Positions 11,132 through 23,800 of a stretch of 64,000 bases of DNA are shown here, in pieces. The DNA lies in assembly GCA_026182355.1 (NCBI GenBank), contig JAPFBL010000049.1, positions 4,733,001-4,797,000 on the forward strand, written 5' to 3'. Both the position numbers and the translations under genes were made by a program. The DNA comes from Hermatobates lingyangjiaoensis. Taxonomy: Eukaryota > Arthropoda > Insecta > Hemiptera > Hermatobatidae. Each line of letters opens with the position of its first letter. The stretch's first letter is position 1. The notes beneath the pieces are model-generated. The model searched no databases and was not told where the DNA came from. It was given only the letters and a program-made list of their open reading frames with translations.

Positions 11132-11960
11132 TCCTCCCCTAAGATCGCAAGTACTTTATTAACAATAAATATATTAATTAATTAATCATCTTATAAATGT
11201 AGTCTTTGTGGAACTTTGATGGTTCTGTCATCTTGACTTTGAAGGATTTAATACTTCTCAGTACATTTGAGATTTTTTAAATGTTTATTTGCTGTAGTGG
11301 GTTGTATAAGGCTACTATTTTGTGGAGTACTGTCATATATTTCTCGGTGTACGATAGTTTGTTGATTAGTTTTAATTCTATACACGACTTATTTGCAATC
11401 TGGTTTCCTGTAGTACCATTGGTCTACCCACCATGACACCATGTAATTGTTTTACATTTTTAGATGGTACGAGAGCTGCTATGACTTTACCTGTTTCTTG
11501 AGCAACTTATATACCATGCCCTGATAACACAAGGCCTAAACATTTAACAGATTTATAGTTCCATTGCTTTATTAAGAGTAACTCTCGACTTCAATAAAAA
11601 TTCAATACCAGAGATAATGAATATTATATCTGGTATTAAATGATAAGTCATGGTCTTCCTGAGTTTTCCTCCGCACCAATATATCGTAAGTGGAAGCCAA
11701 CGTATTCGGAAGATCCTAAATGGTTGTATGAACTCGGTTTTAGAACACTTCCGGAGCAGAAGTAATTCTAAATAACATTTTTAGGAAATTAAACTAACCA
11801 AAGAGAGTTAAAAGTGAGGTTAAATCTTGCGGTTTATCTAAAGAAACCAGTCAGAAACCATAGTTGAAGTTTAATTTGCTAAATACATTTTCTTCCTCAT
11901 TGACTCAACTGGAAGAGGCATGCCTTTACTTCCAAAGCTAACAAGGGTAGTTTATTCATA
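11132..11960 (-). other. Probable degenerate LTR-retroelement interior
   Basis: This lies just 5' (minus strand) of the polypurine tract and should be retroelement interior. Broken frames give short peptides such as TGKVIAALVPSKNVKQ, which I cannot assign to a domain. No host exon was seen. Confidence 0.35.
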
Positions 11961-11963
11961 AAT

Positions 11964-12060
11964 CTGAAGTGGTCTACACTCAACTTTACTATAAATAAAC
12001 GTATAACCAAACTAACAGACAATCAATTTAATTTAATGATTTATTTTAACGCAGCTCTTT
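11964..12060 (+). repeat. 5' end of the TCTGG repeat family
   Basis: It begins A|TCTGAAGTGGTCTACACTCA and continues ACTTTACTATAAATAAACG, matching the 5' ends at 15116, 25667 and 49099. The family resembles Helitron-type insertion between A and T. Confidence 0.6.
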
Positions 12061-12370
12061 TCACATTGCCAATTATACAGAAAATTCACTGAGAAATTGA
12101 TAAACCCGCCCTACCACGTATACTGGTATCGGTAGGAACAAGGATTGTTTTGTATGGAATTTTATCAATGTCTTTCTCCTTTTCCCATCTCTTGTCAATT
12201 TGGAGAGCCTAAACTCATGAACTCAAAAGGCAGTACCATCAGCCATTACTTTTCTTATAATAACAAGGTCATCTGTAATTCTTGATTATGTAGACAATCC
12301 AGAAGATTATCCACAATTAACAACCACAATTGTGTGTAAAATCCATCAAACACTGAAAAACATAATAATA
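12060..12370 (-). mobile_element. R1-like LINE reverse-transcriptase fragment
   Basis: The minus strand repeats the same blocks as 5820-6250: a WIIFWIV-type segment, a YADD-region remnant and ALQIDKRWEKEK. It sits inside a copy of the dispersed repeat that starts at 11964, so it is probably a nested insertion. Confidence 0.6.
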
Positions 12371-12409
12371 TGTACGGTTGATTAGCTTTTCCTTTTATAA
12401 CTAATCTTC

Positions 12410-13270
12410 TTCTACATCATAGTAACTCAAACTAAAATTTAATTTAATTTATAATTAATTTAAGTAATTTACATTTAAATAATTCTCTTGAATCGATTCT
12501 CATAAAAAATGTCCACATAAATGTAACCAAATCCAAGAAGTACAACAGGACATATGTTATCCAAAGTTGAGTTTTCATTTTCTAGAGCTATATTGCCTTT
12601 TACGGCAATTATAATTACTTGAAATTTTGTTTGTAGCATAATAATTTCAGTGACATGTTTCTCACAAAATTTATTTTTCTGTAGTCCTTCGTTAAGAGTA
12701 AAAAAATCTGAAATAATAAAATATACTGTAACGCTTCTTTCCGACCATGTAATTTTAACAAAAGAATTTAGCTTGTAAACTTAAAAGGTACTAACTATAT
12801 TTAAGTATAATTTCACTATGATGGGTCAAGTGGTGGACCCGTATCCACAAGCTTCCAGAATCAATTACAAGTCAACATTTTTACATTTATTGCAAGACAT
12901 ATGTTTGGTTGTTTTAGAAATTTCAGATTTTTTCTAGTTATTTCTACTGTCAGTTTCACAGTAATCCCAAAGGTTCAACACCCTAGAGTACGTAGTTAAG
13001 GAGAAAAAATGTCTAAAATTAGATTGGCTAAAAAAAGTGACTTTCCCATGATAAAAATATGCCAAAACTATGTGGTACATCTACATAGTTATACATATAC
13101 AAACATGCAGAAGAATAACAATAAACACGTGATCATCGAATGAATCCTTTAAACCACAAGGAAAGAGGAAAACAATGATCCCCATTTTAAAGATTGTTTT
13201 ACTTTTTCCTTGGTGTTTAAAATTCACATATATGTACATATTCAATTTATGCATAAAAAAGTGCAACCTC
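12410..13270 (+). repeat. Dispersed 1.6 kb repeat, internal and 3' part
   Basis: It is collinear with the right arm of the palindrome. The block CAACACCCTAGAGTACG followed by AAAGTGACTTTCCCATGATA at 12977-13053 matches 26940-27018. Earlier blocks (ACTGTAACGCTTCTTTCCGA, near 12725) match 26690. No intact ORF. Confidence 0.65.
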
Positions 13271-14480
13271 TGTAAGATAGAACATACTTATAACATTCTA
13301 ATTGACACATACCAATTGTTTGGCGCATTTAAAGTGATGAGTCAAACAGTAGTTAAATATCATACTATTAAACCTTAATTTGTTGAAGCAGATTTAACCA
13401 TGTCAAAAGATATTGCCAATTATATTACAAGAGTAATATCACCTGCACACACATAATTAAAAGAAATATAGGAATGCAAAAAAAATATTACCTTTATAAA
13501 AAATAAACTCACTTCTTTTTTCTACCATTTTGTCAAAAAAAAGGGCACATTTGAAGTAAATACTGGCAATATGTAAATATTGAACAAGACAAGGAAAATA
13601 TTCAAAAAGACAAGGAACCATTATCACTAACCATTTTCTTCAAAATTCAGTATGTTATATTTCTTCATTTTTTATCAATTCTCTTAAAAAAAAATCAAGT
13701 GACAATATTTCATGGTCAGAAACCAGCATATTTCAGTTCTTCAACGTGATTTTATGGAAATACAAAAATTTAACCTATTAAAACAATCCACACATAATTC
13801 ACAATTCAACTATACACACGTTCAATGTTATATGATGTTAGGCGGTATGGTTACAAAAGGATCAAGTCTAGGACAACAAGACTGAAGACTTCCCTCATGG
13901 GGGGCACATGGAACCCACGAACCTACCTCAAATCAAATCGACTTTCGTCAGTCAGTGTTCTCATCCTTTTCGCTTTCAAAGCACTTTTTTTTCAAAATGA
14001 AAATTGTTTGCAAACAAATTAGAAGAGCAGTGCGTAGTCATAGCAGCAAACAATTTTTTATTAAATAAATAGAAAGAAAAATAATATTAACATCTTTTTT
14101 ATTACACTTATTGCTTTGCGAATATGGACTGGTCTACACTAAACTTTACTATATGTTAACATATTATCAAAACTACTGACAATAAATTTCATTTTTGTTT
14201 TATTTTAATGTTGCTACCGTGATGAAGTTATATCATACCCTCTAGTAAAAAAAAAATTAAATTTAATGATTTTATTTTGTTTTATTGTAGCTATAACCAT
14301 TTTGTAAGCCATAAAAAAATTGAAACCCTTGATCTAGAAAATCAGGCATGTTAGTATTAAACTGAGGGTCTGAAACTCGTAAGACTCATGCTAGCGATAC
14401 CACATTGAGCTTCCCTCTGTTCTTTTTGAACATCAGCATTGGATTTTAATTTCTATAATGAACTTCAAAATTATTCTTAA
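13271..14480. other. Intergenic spacer with a repeat 5' fragment
   Basis: AT-rich spacer between PNKP and the GGT-like gene. At about 14126 a further copy of the GGTCTACACTAAACTTTACTA repeat end is present. I saw no host gene. Confidence 0.4.
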
Positions 14481-14489
14481 AGAATAATA

Positions 14490-14700
14490 AGGAGTCTACA
14501 CTACTCTCACTACGTTGTGGAATCTCTCACCCTTGACTGAATGAGGTTTTTCTACTGCCTTACTCTGTCAGACGAGAGTAAAGCGGCCTTTTTCCTTTTC
14601 CTTTTTCTTTCCTTGTCTCTATCATATCATGTTTTCTTTTTCGTTCTTTCTTTTAATATATATACCTTTTAAAGTATTTCTTAACACAACTGAGAACAAT
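14490..14700 (+). mobile_element. R1-like LINE 5' leader fragment
   Basis: It contains CGAGAGTAAAGCGGCCTTTT followed by a CCTTTT-rich tract and TATCATGTTTTCTTTTTCGTTC, collinear with the leader at 50160-50410, which precedes a recognisable ORF1. Only the 5' portion is present. Confidence 0.6.
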
Positions 14701-14883
14701 CAAAAACAGATAAAAATGAAGTAGCAGAGATGGTCAAACACTAGATGCAGGTCACTCGCAGTTTCAAGCTTGAGGGCGGAGTGAAGAGGTATTACCAGTT
14801 TCTGTTGCTAGTCTCTTGAGGTAATGGTGCAAATGCTAAGCAACTGTGGAGTTGTAGTCTGGGCATATTTTCGAGCATGAGGA

Positions 14884-14935
14884 ATCGGAGTCGGAGTCGG
14901 GAGAAATTAGCCAACACCGACTCCAACTCCTCACT
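14884..14935. repeat. GGAGTCGG hAT-like remnant
   Basis: The sequence AATCGGAGTCGGAGTCGG is followed at short range by CCGACTCCAACTCC, a small inverted pair of a repeat seen widely in animal genomes. No transposase or target duplication was found. Confidence 0.4.
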
Positions 14936-15115
14936 TATTTAAATTACTTGTGTACATGAAAAAGAAAATGATGAAATATGATTAATTAGTCCAAGTAGGA
15001 ATGTTTCTCTTCGGAGAAGGAAATTGGAGATTTGATGGTACAACACAAAAGGTTTAGTTTGATACAAAATATTAGGCTTTGCCTGTTCAGTTTTCAGAAG
15101 ATTAATAATTAAAAA

Positions 15116-15933
15116 TCTGGGTGGCCTGCACTCAACTTTACGTAAGTAAATAAAATATCAAACTTCTTGTTCTATAATGTCCTATTTAGACATAATATAA
15201 ATGCCTAAATAGGAGTTTATTAGTCTTTCTTCCTGGTGGTAGTACAGATAGTAATTGAACCAGTTATCAATATAAACGCTTATTTAGGTATATCACAGAA
15301 CTGAAACATATAATATCCTTGGTATACCACAGCAGTAATAACACTTTTTTAAAGACAAAGGAAAAAAACGTGCTACGAAACAATCACTTACAGGAGAACA
15401 TGAATTTTGTTCCTATACAAGAGACAGGACCTCCTCCCCTGAAATTTCAGAAACGTGCAAGAAAGCTTGGTGAAGTTGAAGAAGGAAATATTATTCTAAC
15501 CAGAATAAGAGTGGATAGACTGTCATTTATTCTCAAGAGGAGACGATTCTTATCAGGCAATTTTAATTATTTAGTGCAATGATTTCTCATTATCGTAATG
15601 TCAATTATTTAAAGCCAGAGACAGAGTCCTAGTAAATATGGCCCCTATCTTCCATCACCAGTGTTTACCCATGGCCAATTGTATGTTGCTTTAAGTCGTG
15701 TTGAAAATCCAAACCACACGCCAATTTTTGCTGCTAACATGCGACACAAACGAACACATGTTAAAAGAAAAAATGTTAATAGGAAATGTTATATTCAGAT
15801 TTCATTCATTAATTTCACTTATAGATTTCCTGTATATATGTCAATATGTAGCAAGCAATGTGCACATGGATATTAAGATAAGTTATATTATGGTTAGATA
15901 CATTAGCACGATTCTAATGATAGATATATCTAG
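15116..15933 (+). mobile_element. Internally deleted Helitron with helicase remnants
   Basis: The 5' end A|TCTGGGTGGCCTGCACTCAA matches other copies in this window. A coding remnant at 15319-15580 (PIQETGPPPLKFQKRARK) has no assigned domain. At 15661-15780 VFTHGQLYVALSRVENPNH is the C-terminal motif of the Helitron/Pif1-type helicase. A plausible 3' end is the palindrome AGATATATCT closing in CTAG|T at 15930-15933. The Rep domain and most of the helicase are missing, so it is non-autonomous. Confidence 0.68.
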
Positions 15934-17716
15934 TCTTTTTCAATAAAACCTAAATGTGCTATTCGCAAGTAGTACAAAATATGATTCATTAGAATGAAGT
16001 CGTAGGAAATATATTTGTCATGTTTTTTAAGCATCATGAAAGTATATTTTAAAATACATCATTTTTAAGGACAGGTAAATCGTTCAAAATATGCAATTTT
16101 TTATCAACCTACGCTCTTCTTTGTGAATTTGGTTCATTCTATATTATTTATATATATAAATCTTAAAAAGTTATTATATCTGAAACAAGTAAAGTATTGT
16201 GTTGAACAAGTAAATAAATAATTATAATAATAGTAAAGTAAGGGGCAATTCCGGCACCTTAAACTTATCCATATAAACATGAACTTTCGCATATGTTACG
16301 AGTTTTTTTCTGATGATCACATTTCTGGGAAACTTGTCCATAGAAGTTGACTAGAACGAAAGATACAGCTAACTTTATTAAATTACAATTTATACATTCA
16401 AATAACCAATAATGATAAAAATCACATTTCCCTAATAATAATATTCTTATAAATAACTCAATTTCTGAATCTCCAACCAATAGTTACAGGAAATGGTCAT
16501 TATACGATCTAGCTTTATGGAAAGATTTGAATTAGTGTAAAAATGAAATGTAGTACTTTAAAACAACCCTGCTGAAAACATAGTCCAATGTCCCTGGGTT
16601 TGAGTTATACAGCATATGTTAAATCGTGAACCGCCAAACATTAAACATGGATTTATTGATGTGGTAAACAAAACTGAAGTAATATGTGTAACATCTAATG
16701 AATTAAATGGAAGAATTATCTTCAAGAACAGATGGTAAATTACAATTTTCATTTTAATTCTTAGAGTTTTAAATTCAGAAATGAGTTTTAATTTAATTTG
16801 ATAATTATGGATTCTTCGAAACGTTTTGGGGTCATGTGCAGATGTTTTGTTATGTTCAACAAGTCTATGAATATTTAATGATGATTGCAAACAAATCTTT
16901 GTTTATTGAAAATTCTTTTAATTATTGATAAAGATTAGTTATAGTTCTGAGAATCATTTAGCGAACATTATTTAATGTCCTTTACCAGAAAAAAAGTTTT
17001 TGTGATCTTTGAAATGACAGCCACACAAGAAATTCCCTATCATAGCCTTCCACATTTGTTCGTTTTATAAAGTTATACTGGTTAAAACGGAGAAATAATT
17101 CGGCTTCCACTTTATATTTAAGCTCTAATTTGGAAACTGATGTTTTCATATTTGAATTTTTCTGATATGTAGTATGTTTTGTAGTTTATATTATCACTCT
17201 TAACTTATCTAATGTTCAGTTATGTTGAGCAATGTCAAATACTCAATAGATTTATGAGGTTTGGTACCAGTAAAGGAATAATTTTATGGTTCGGTTAAAA
17301 TAACTCGTTTTCTACGATTCTTAATTTCCATAGGTTCCTGATGGAATAAATAGATAATAAACCAAAATGAAACATTCAATGCTCTATTATAATTTTTAGT
17401 CAGTGTTTTCAGAAGGATCTTGCTCCTCATTAATATTCGTTTACAAGTAACAATAAATTCTTAAAAAAAACTACTAAAAATTAATAATTGTATTTTCCCA
17501 TATGTCTTGAGTGAGTGCTCAGTTAAATTAACTTTGGTAAACATTTCTTCCACTTACATTTCACTTTAAGTTAAACAAATTGAATAAAGAATTCTATTTT
17601 ACTGGATAATTTTTCTAATGACTATTGATCTTTTTGGATTACGTTAGACGTATTTTGAATTTTCCAATATTATTTTCTTATTAACTGTTAGAAATTGGAA
17701 AACTGTTAAATTTCAG
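15934..17716. other. Spacer and probable GGT-like gene 5' region
   Basis: AT-rich sequence without recognised repeats or ORFs. The initiator exon of the GGT-like gene must be upstream of 17717, since that exon begins with two bases of a split codon. I could not place it. Confidence 0.35.
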
Positions 17717-17871
17717 GTAGCTATGGACGAAGTCCTGATACTAAAGAAACTTCACCTCTTCAGCTACATCGCAATAAAAAACAGGGTCTTCGAACAATAG
17801 TAGTATTTCTGTCCGCCTTGGCTGTTATTGTGTCTATACTTCTAGCAACACAGATTTATAATGGAGTTAAG
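17717..17871 (+). CDS. GGT7: GGT7-like exon, cytoplasmic tail and membrane anchor
   Basis: After a TTTCAG acceptor it reads SYGRSPDTKETSPLQLHRNK, then the hydrophobic segment TIVVFLSALAVIVSILLAT and QIYNGVK. Basic residues before the helix fit a type II signal anchor. It ends in phase 0 at GTGAAT. Confidence 0.75.
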
Positions 17872-20800
17872 GTGAATTAACATCATTAATTAAGTAATTA
17901 CTTTGGTAGTACTTGTTTATAAAATAAGTAAATAATCAAACTTATTATCATGTATGTGATTAAGAGAATTTTTGTAAAGTTTGTTTTTATATTCAGTAAT
18001 TATTAGTACAATGTGTTTGCTTAGTAAGGAAATTTGATTATTACGAATAGCCGTAGAGGTAGGTATCTGCAACATTATTAACACTAAGAAGCATTAACAT
18101 TGTCAAACAGTAATTATTGTTACAATCGGTAGGTACCTTACAGAAGCTGTTTCTTAAATATATAATAATTTAATATTGATATAGCTTCTCGACCACTGAT
18201 TCTTTAAATTCAAAATTGTTTTCTTGAGGATTTGATCTAAAGAATTAACTACTCCTGATTATAAGCCGACGTTTCGCCAAAAATTGTTTGGCGTTTTCAA
18301 GGCAACCAAAACAATTTATTATTTTATAATATCAACCAACAGAAACAAACTTATTGGCTGTTTGTTTTCTGTTGGTTGATGTTCCGTGGATGTATTTGTT
18401 TTCACTACTAATGTTTTCTTTAAATTAAATTTTCAAGGCATTTTTAGCCTTGAAAATGCCAAAAAAAATTGGCAGAACGTCGGCTTATAATTCTTTGGAG
18501 CAAATCCTCAAGAAACCTATTTTGAATTATAGTAATTTAGGTAGATGTTATTCTTAATTTTATGCTGATATTTCGTGCAAAATATGGTTAAAAAGTCACA
18601 AACGACCAATTGGGATTTATTAATACATAATTTATAAGTAGAAACGATTTCTTTTCCCTATCTTTATAATTTGTAACTCAGATATGAATAAGAAACTGTG
18701 CTATTAACGTGAGTAAAATTACTAATTACTTATCTATTAGTTTTGATTTTTGTTCAGTAATTTTCCTAAGTCCATGTTGTATCAATTATTGTACCTATCA
18801 AAGTAAGTATAACTTACGTTATTTCAAATATTAACGTAAGTTATGTTATATTAAAAAAAAAAATCAATTTTGAAATTTTGATGGATTTACACGTTTTCAG
18901 GTACCCTGATTTCATTTTCTATATTTTTGTATGTATATTTGTATATAGGTGGATGTATAAATAACATTTTGAAACACGGTACAAGACCCACAGTTAACAG
19001 ATCTTAATAAAATTTAACAGATATATTGTTCTGGATGTGGAAAGAACCATGTACAGGATTTGGGAAATATTGAAGCATCAAAAGGTCTAATCTTAAGTTT
19101 GCTCTGTAGAAACTCACCTTGTTTACCTAAATTTTATTATAATCTAAAGAGACTAAAATGTTAATAATATTTGGAAGAAATTATTACCAAAAGTAAGGTA
19201 ATAATCAGTAATCAAAATAATTCATATGTGAAGGTAATTAAATGCAAAAAGTGCATAACTATTCATATCATGTAGAATAAAATTACCCAGCAAAATTTAA
19301 AATCAGTTAAAGAATTATTTGTAACGTTTGAAATTATTTTATTTTGAATTTTTCGTAGATCTCTTTCAAATATTTTATTTTTAGAAAGGAACTTCTAGTT
19401 TTCTTTGTTTGTTTTAGGATTAAACTAATATATTTAACACTTCGCAATTCAACATTTCCCAATTGACTTCATCAGATTGAAAATAATACATCTTGCAATA
19501 TATTAATATTTCTTTATTAATGACTTTTCTATTTTTTATTACTATTTTATAAATCTCTCAAATTATAACGAAAAAATATTAACAATATAATAAGCTGTTG
19601 TATAAACATAAAATCTACATACAATCTACCACTCCTTACTAATACCTCATCAAATTACTCTCCCTATCCTTCCGTTCAATCTAACAATGTATTTCAGTGT
19701 AGATCAATAATGCATTTCAATGACTATACTGATCTTACTTATAGTTATCGGGTTACTTGCTTGATTCTGTTCAAGTGCTATAAGAATGATTATATTTTAT
19801 TGAGAATTGTCAAAATAAAGAGAACTCCATTAAAATAAATCAACAGAGTTGAGTGTAGATTAATCAAGATTATTTATGTTTGAGATCAGAGAAGTAATAA
19901 ATAATAGTACTTATTTATTATTAATTTATAGTTATTTAGTGATCTATATCATTATAGTGATGAAATTTGAACTTTTTAAAATTAATGGTTAAAAATAAGA
20001 AAATTAATAAATTTAAACTTTTATTCATTACTGCGTTATTAGGGTTAAAATTATGTTTTGATAATTCCTTTGGTAGTCATTTTGTGTATGCTTAAAAGGA
20101 TTCCTGACCACTTAATGCTTTTGTTGATTGTTAGGAAAAATACTTGGAAAATCAAAATTCTTAAGCTAAAAAGTTAGAATATTGCACATACGAAATAAAT
20201 TAAGTAATTTGTGGTAAAGGACTCAGTAAAAGGACTAATATCTATGAAAATATTGATAATTCCTTGAATCGTTTATTTTCTTAGCTGCACGAATTAAGTT
20301 TGAATAACTTTGTCGTTCTGTTGCCGTAGACGTTTAATGTTTTATATTTAAAATAACCCTACATATATCAAGGTATTTTTCCTGGGAATCTATTGAGTAC
20401 TTATTTAAGCCTACGTTAATAGTTATTTAATGCCATATATATTTCTTTAGGTTAATCCTCATGGAAGTGTAGTTACTGATCACTATAACTGTTCTATTAT
20501 TGGAGCTAATATACTCAAGATTGGTGGAAATGCAGTAGATGCTGCTGTGGGAAGTACGATTTGTATGGGCGTGGTCAGACCTGATGTGACAGGACTTGGC
20601 GGGTATATATTCGAGCATATATATATGTATATTTATAAGTTCATTTAATTATATAGTCGTTTCAATTTTTCCATTACTCCATGTTACTCGATATTATTGT
20701 TTTAGTGGTGGTTTAATGCTGATATATGACCAACGACTACAGAAACTTATTCAGTGTTACAATTTCATGCCTTCTAAGAGTGTTCATGACTCAATTGGTG

Positions 20801-23800
20801 TTCCTGGATTCATTGATGGTTTGAAGTTGGCTCATGTGGAATATGGAAGACTGTCATGGTCTCAAATTATGCAGCCATCTATCGATTTAGCAGAGTTTGT
20901 ATAATTTTATTATATTGTCACGTTAAAGTATTTCTATTTTTGACAGAAACAACTTAAAACAATGAAACAAGTTTTATCAGATTCAATACATTCACAATTA
21001 AAACAGAAACTGAAAACTAAACTTAGAAAACACCTGTTCGCTGTCATCACAACTCTACCTGTTCTTTAAACATATGCCATGTTACAGTCTAGTATTCAAG
21101 TTCACTAAATTCACTAAAACACACAATAGTCACTTCGCGTCATTGCTCCTTCCTTTAAAGCACTGCGCCTCGCTGTGCTGTTCTCCTCCTCTTTCGCGTC
21201 ATTGGTCCAGGAGGTACAGGTAGGGAGGTACTGTATCTACTTACCTGCTCTATTTCGGACTGGAGGTGTCATGAGAGTTTTCTGCTGGCTGCTCTTGTTC
21301 CTCAGGGTCGTAATATGGCTTCATACGAAGAACATGTACGATGCTTTTTTTCTTTTGTCGTCTTGATGTGGAGTCAAAGTCTTGTATTTCGTAGGTTACA
21401 TCGGATTACTTCCTTAGTACTTGATACGGACCAAAGTATCTTTTAAGGAAGTAATCCGATGACGAAACAAGGTATGAAGTGCTTGTGGCAAATGTCTGCC
21501 CCCCCAGAAAAAAGTAATTTGTCACAGAAAACTTAAAAATTTACAACCAGTGCGTATGATACAATTGGTTGTACGACAGCTGTAATAGTAATTTTGTAGA
21601 GTCAAAATTGTAGATTTGCGGTTAATACTTTAAGTATTAAGGTTTATTAAGTATTAGGTTAAGTTCTATCAAAGTATTTTCTTAAAGCAGGACATTACTT
21701 GTGTAGCCTTAGTCAAGGTATCTGTTACATGGGTTTTCTAGTTTAGTCTTTCATCTAAAGAGACTCCAACGTTTTTGTATATCTCTAATAGTACTAGTTT
21801 AGTGTTTTTAATAAAGATATCTTCGAGACTTTCTTCTTGATGAAGGTATAAAGATTGCTTTAGCTGGATTTATATCAAGACCTTTCTCCTTTATCCATCT
21901 TTATGGAGCATACTTCATAAGATAAAAGGTAATACCATCGAATATTCTACTTCTAATAATAACAAAGATCATCCGCATCATAACCTTGATTATTTAGAGT
22001 ATCCAGTTGGTCATCCACAACTAATCACCAGAATAGGTGATTAGTTGTGGATGACCCCTGAGGACAATCTTTAGTGGGCGCAATTTTAGTTGTGGTAGAT
22101 TATATTTATAAAACTAATTATTCTTTTATTAGATTGTTGTAAACCATTCTATAGTGTCTGGATTATTAATACATTTATATATTAATGTTCATTCACTGGA
22201 TTCGAAGGCGTATTATTAAAATCTCTTTCTCTATCCAAGAAGTAGCCTAAAGTGATTTATTTAAGCTTAAAGGTTTTCCAAATTTTTTCACCAGAATTTT
22301 GGAACTGGTTCTGTATATTTGTCCTGATAGCTATGTTGTTCCTCATGAAGATGCTTATTTACCAAAAACTTATCATATTACCACAAATAGAACTTAATAG
22401 TTGTCCTTTTTAGTGCAAAAATACTTTTTTAATATTATAAACTCTTGGAATTTTCTTATTAAGACAATAACTAATTCAACATTTTGGATTTATTGTAGCT
22501 TTCAGATTGTAAAAGTACCTTTCCTTTGATTCAATACTATCCAAAAACTGTGGGATTCTTAAACACGCCAAGAACTGTACGTCTGATACATAAATTTCTT
22601 AAAATGTGTGACATGTTATTAATTGTTTACAACACTTTCTCTAGATAACCATCCATAACCCTAAAAGTCATAATAAGATAAATAGTTGGTTTGCGTTTTC
22701 TTTTATAGTTTCATAAAATTTATTATTATTGCTACATTTCATTCTAAGATGTAACTACTCATTGCTACATTTATAAGATTTTCAGATTTGTTTAATCAGA
22801 CCATTAAATTACAATTTTGTTTAGGTGGAACCTAATAAAAAATGTCCAGGTCAGTGAAAACAAATCCAATAAGTACAGTAGGTTATCGATTATTCCAATT
22901 GAGTTTTCAGTTTTAAGAGCTGTTTTACCTTTTGATGTAGTCGGAATTTATTGAAATTTTTTTTTATAATATTAATTTTAGGTAGTTTTTTCTCACAAAA
23001 TTTCATTTCTCTACAGTTAACTGTTCAGTGTTAAAAAAACATTTTTTGAAACCATCACTTTCAAATTATGAAAGCCATGCTAATAATGGAATAACAGCAT
23101 CCCATGTACATATATACAGATGACAATCACTGATAGGAAGTTGTAATTTGTTGCTCTCAAAACCTCATTCAGAGAATGGTGTAGTAGGGGGTTAACAACC
23201 CTCCAACCGAAGGGTCTCTTCGGTTCGGTAACCAATTAGTTATACCTAAATAGTAAGTGGTGTCATAAAGTTCGAAAACAGAACCAACCTTTATTCGAGT
23301 GTTGATATCTAAAGTACATTTGTAACATGTTGCAACAAGAAGTAATTAATTCTAAAAGTTTTGTTAGAAAATGTTCATTCTGATAGGACTTCAACTTCAA
23401 TTTGTAAAGGAAATAAAAAAAATGCATAGAAAAATATTTAAAAATGTACTCGAATCAACTGGACATTGTCCTCTCAATACCACTTTTTGTTAGCTGAATT
23501 TAGCATCAGACGTAGAATACAGACTGTCGCGAAGAGAATTAAACCTCTGATTACATTTTGTATAAGTGTGAAGCAGTCGCCTTTAAAAGGATAAAGATTA
23601 TAGTTAAATCATACCTAAAACCGACAGAATCGAGAAATTTCTCCGAAGATAATTATTAGGTTCATTAAAGGCCTTACAATCTAAAGTTATTTAACGACTA
23701 AGGTTAGCACATTAGGACAATTTGGCTACAGTGTGCACGAATATATTATTATATACGATCGTATTATTAAATTATACTTTGACTTAGATACAGATTGTCT

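Noticed and set aside
22499..22577. Short open stretch with AG before and GT after, looking like an extra GGT7 exon
   Set aside because: The same sequence recurs in the dispersed repeat (38180-38260), so it is repeat-derived, and it does not align to any GGT block.
23160..23230. GC-richer hairpin CCGAAGGGTCTCTTCGG considered as a structured RNA
   Set aside because: Too short and isolated, with no tRNA, snRNA or riboswitch feature around it.
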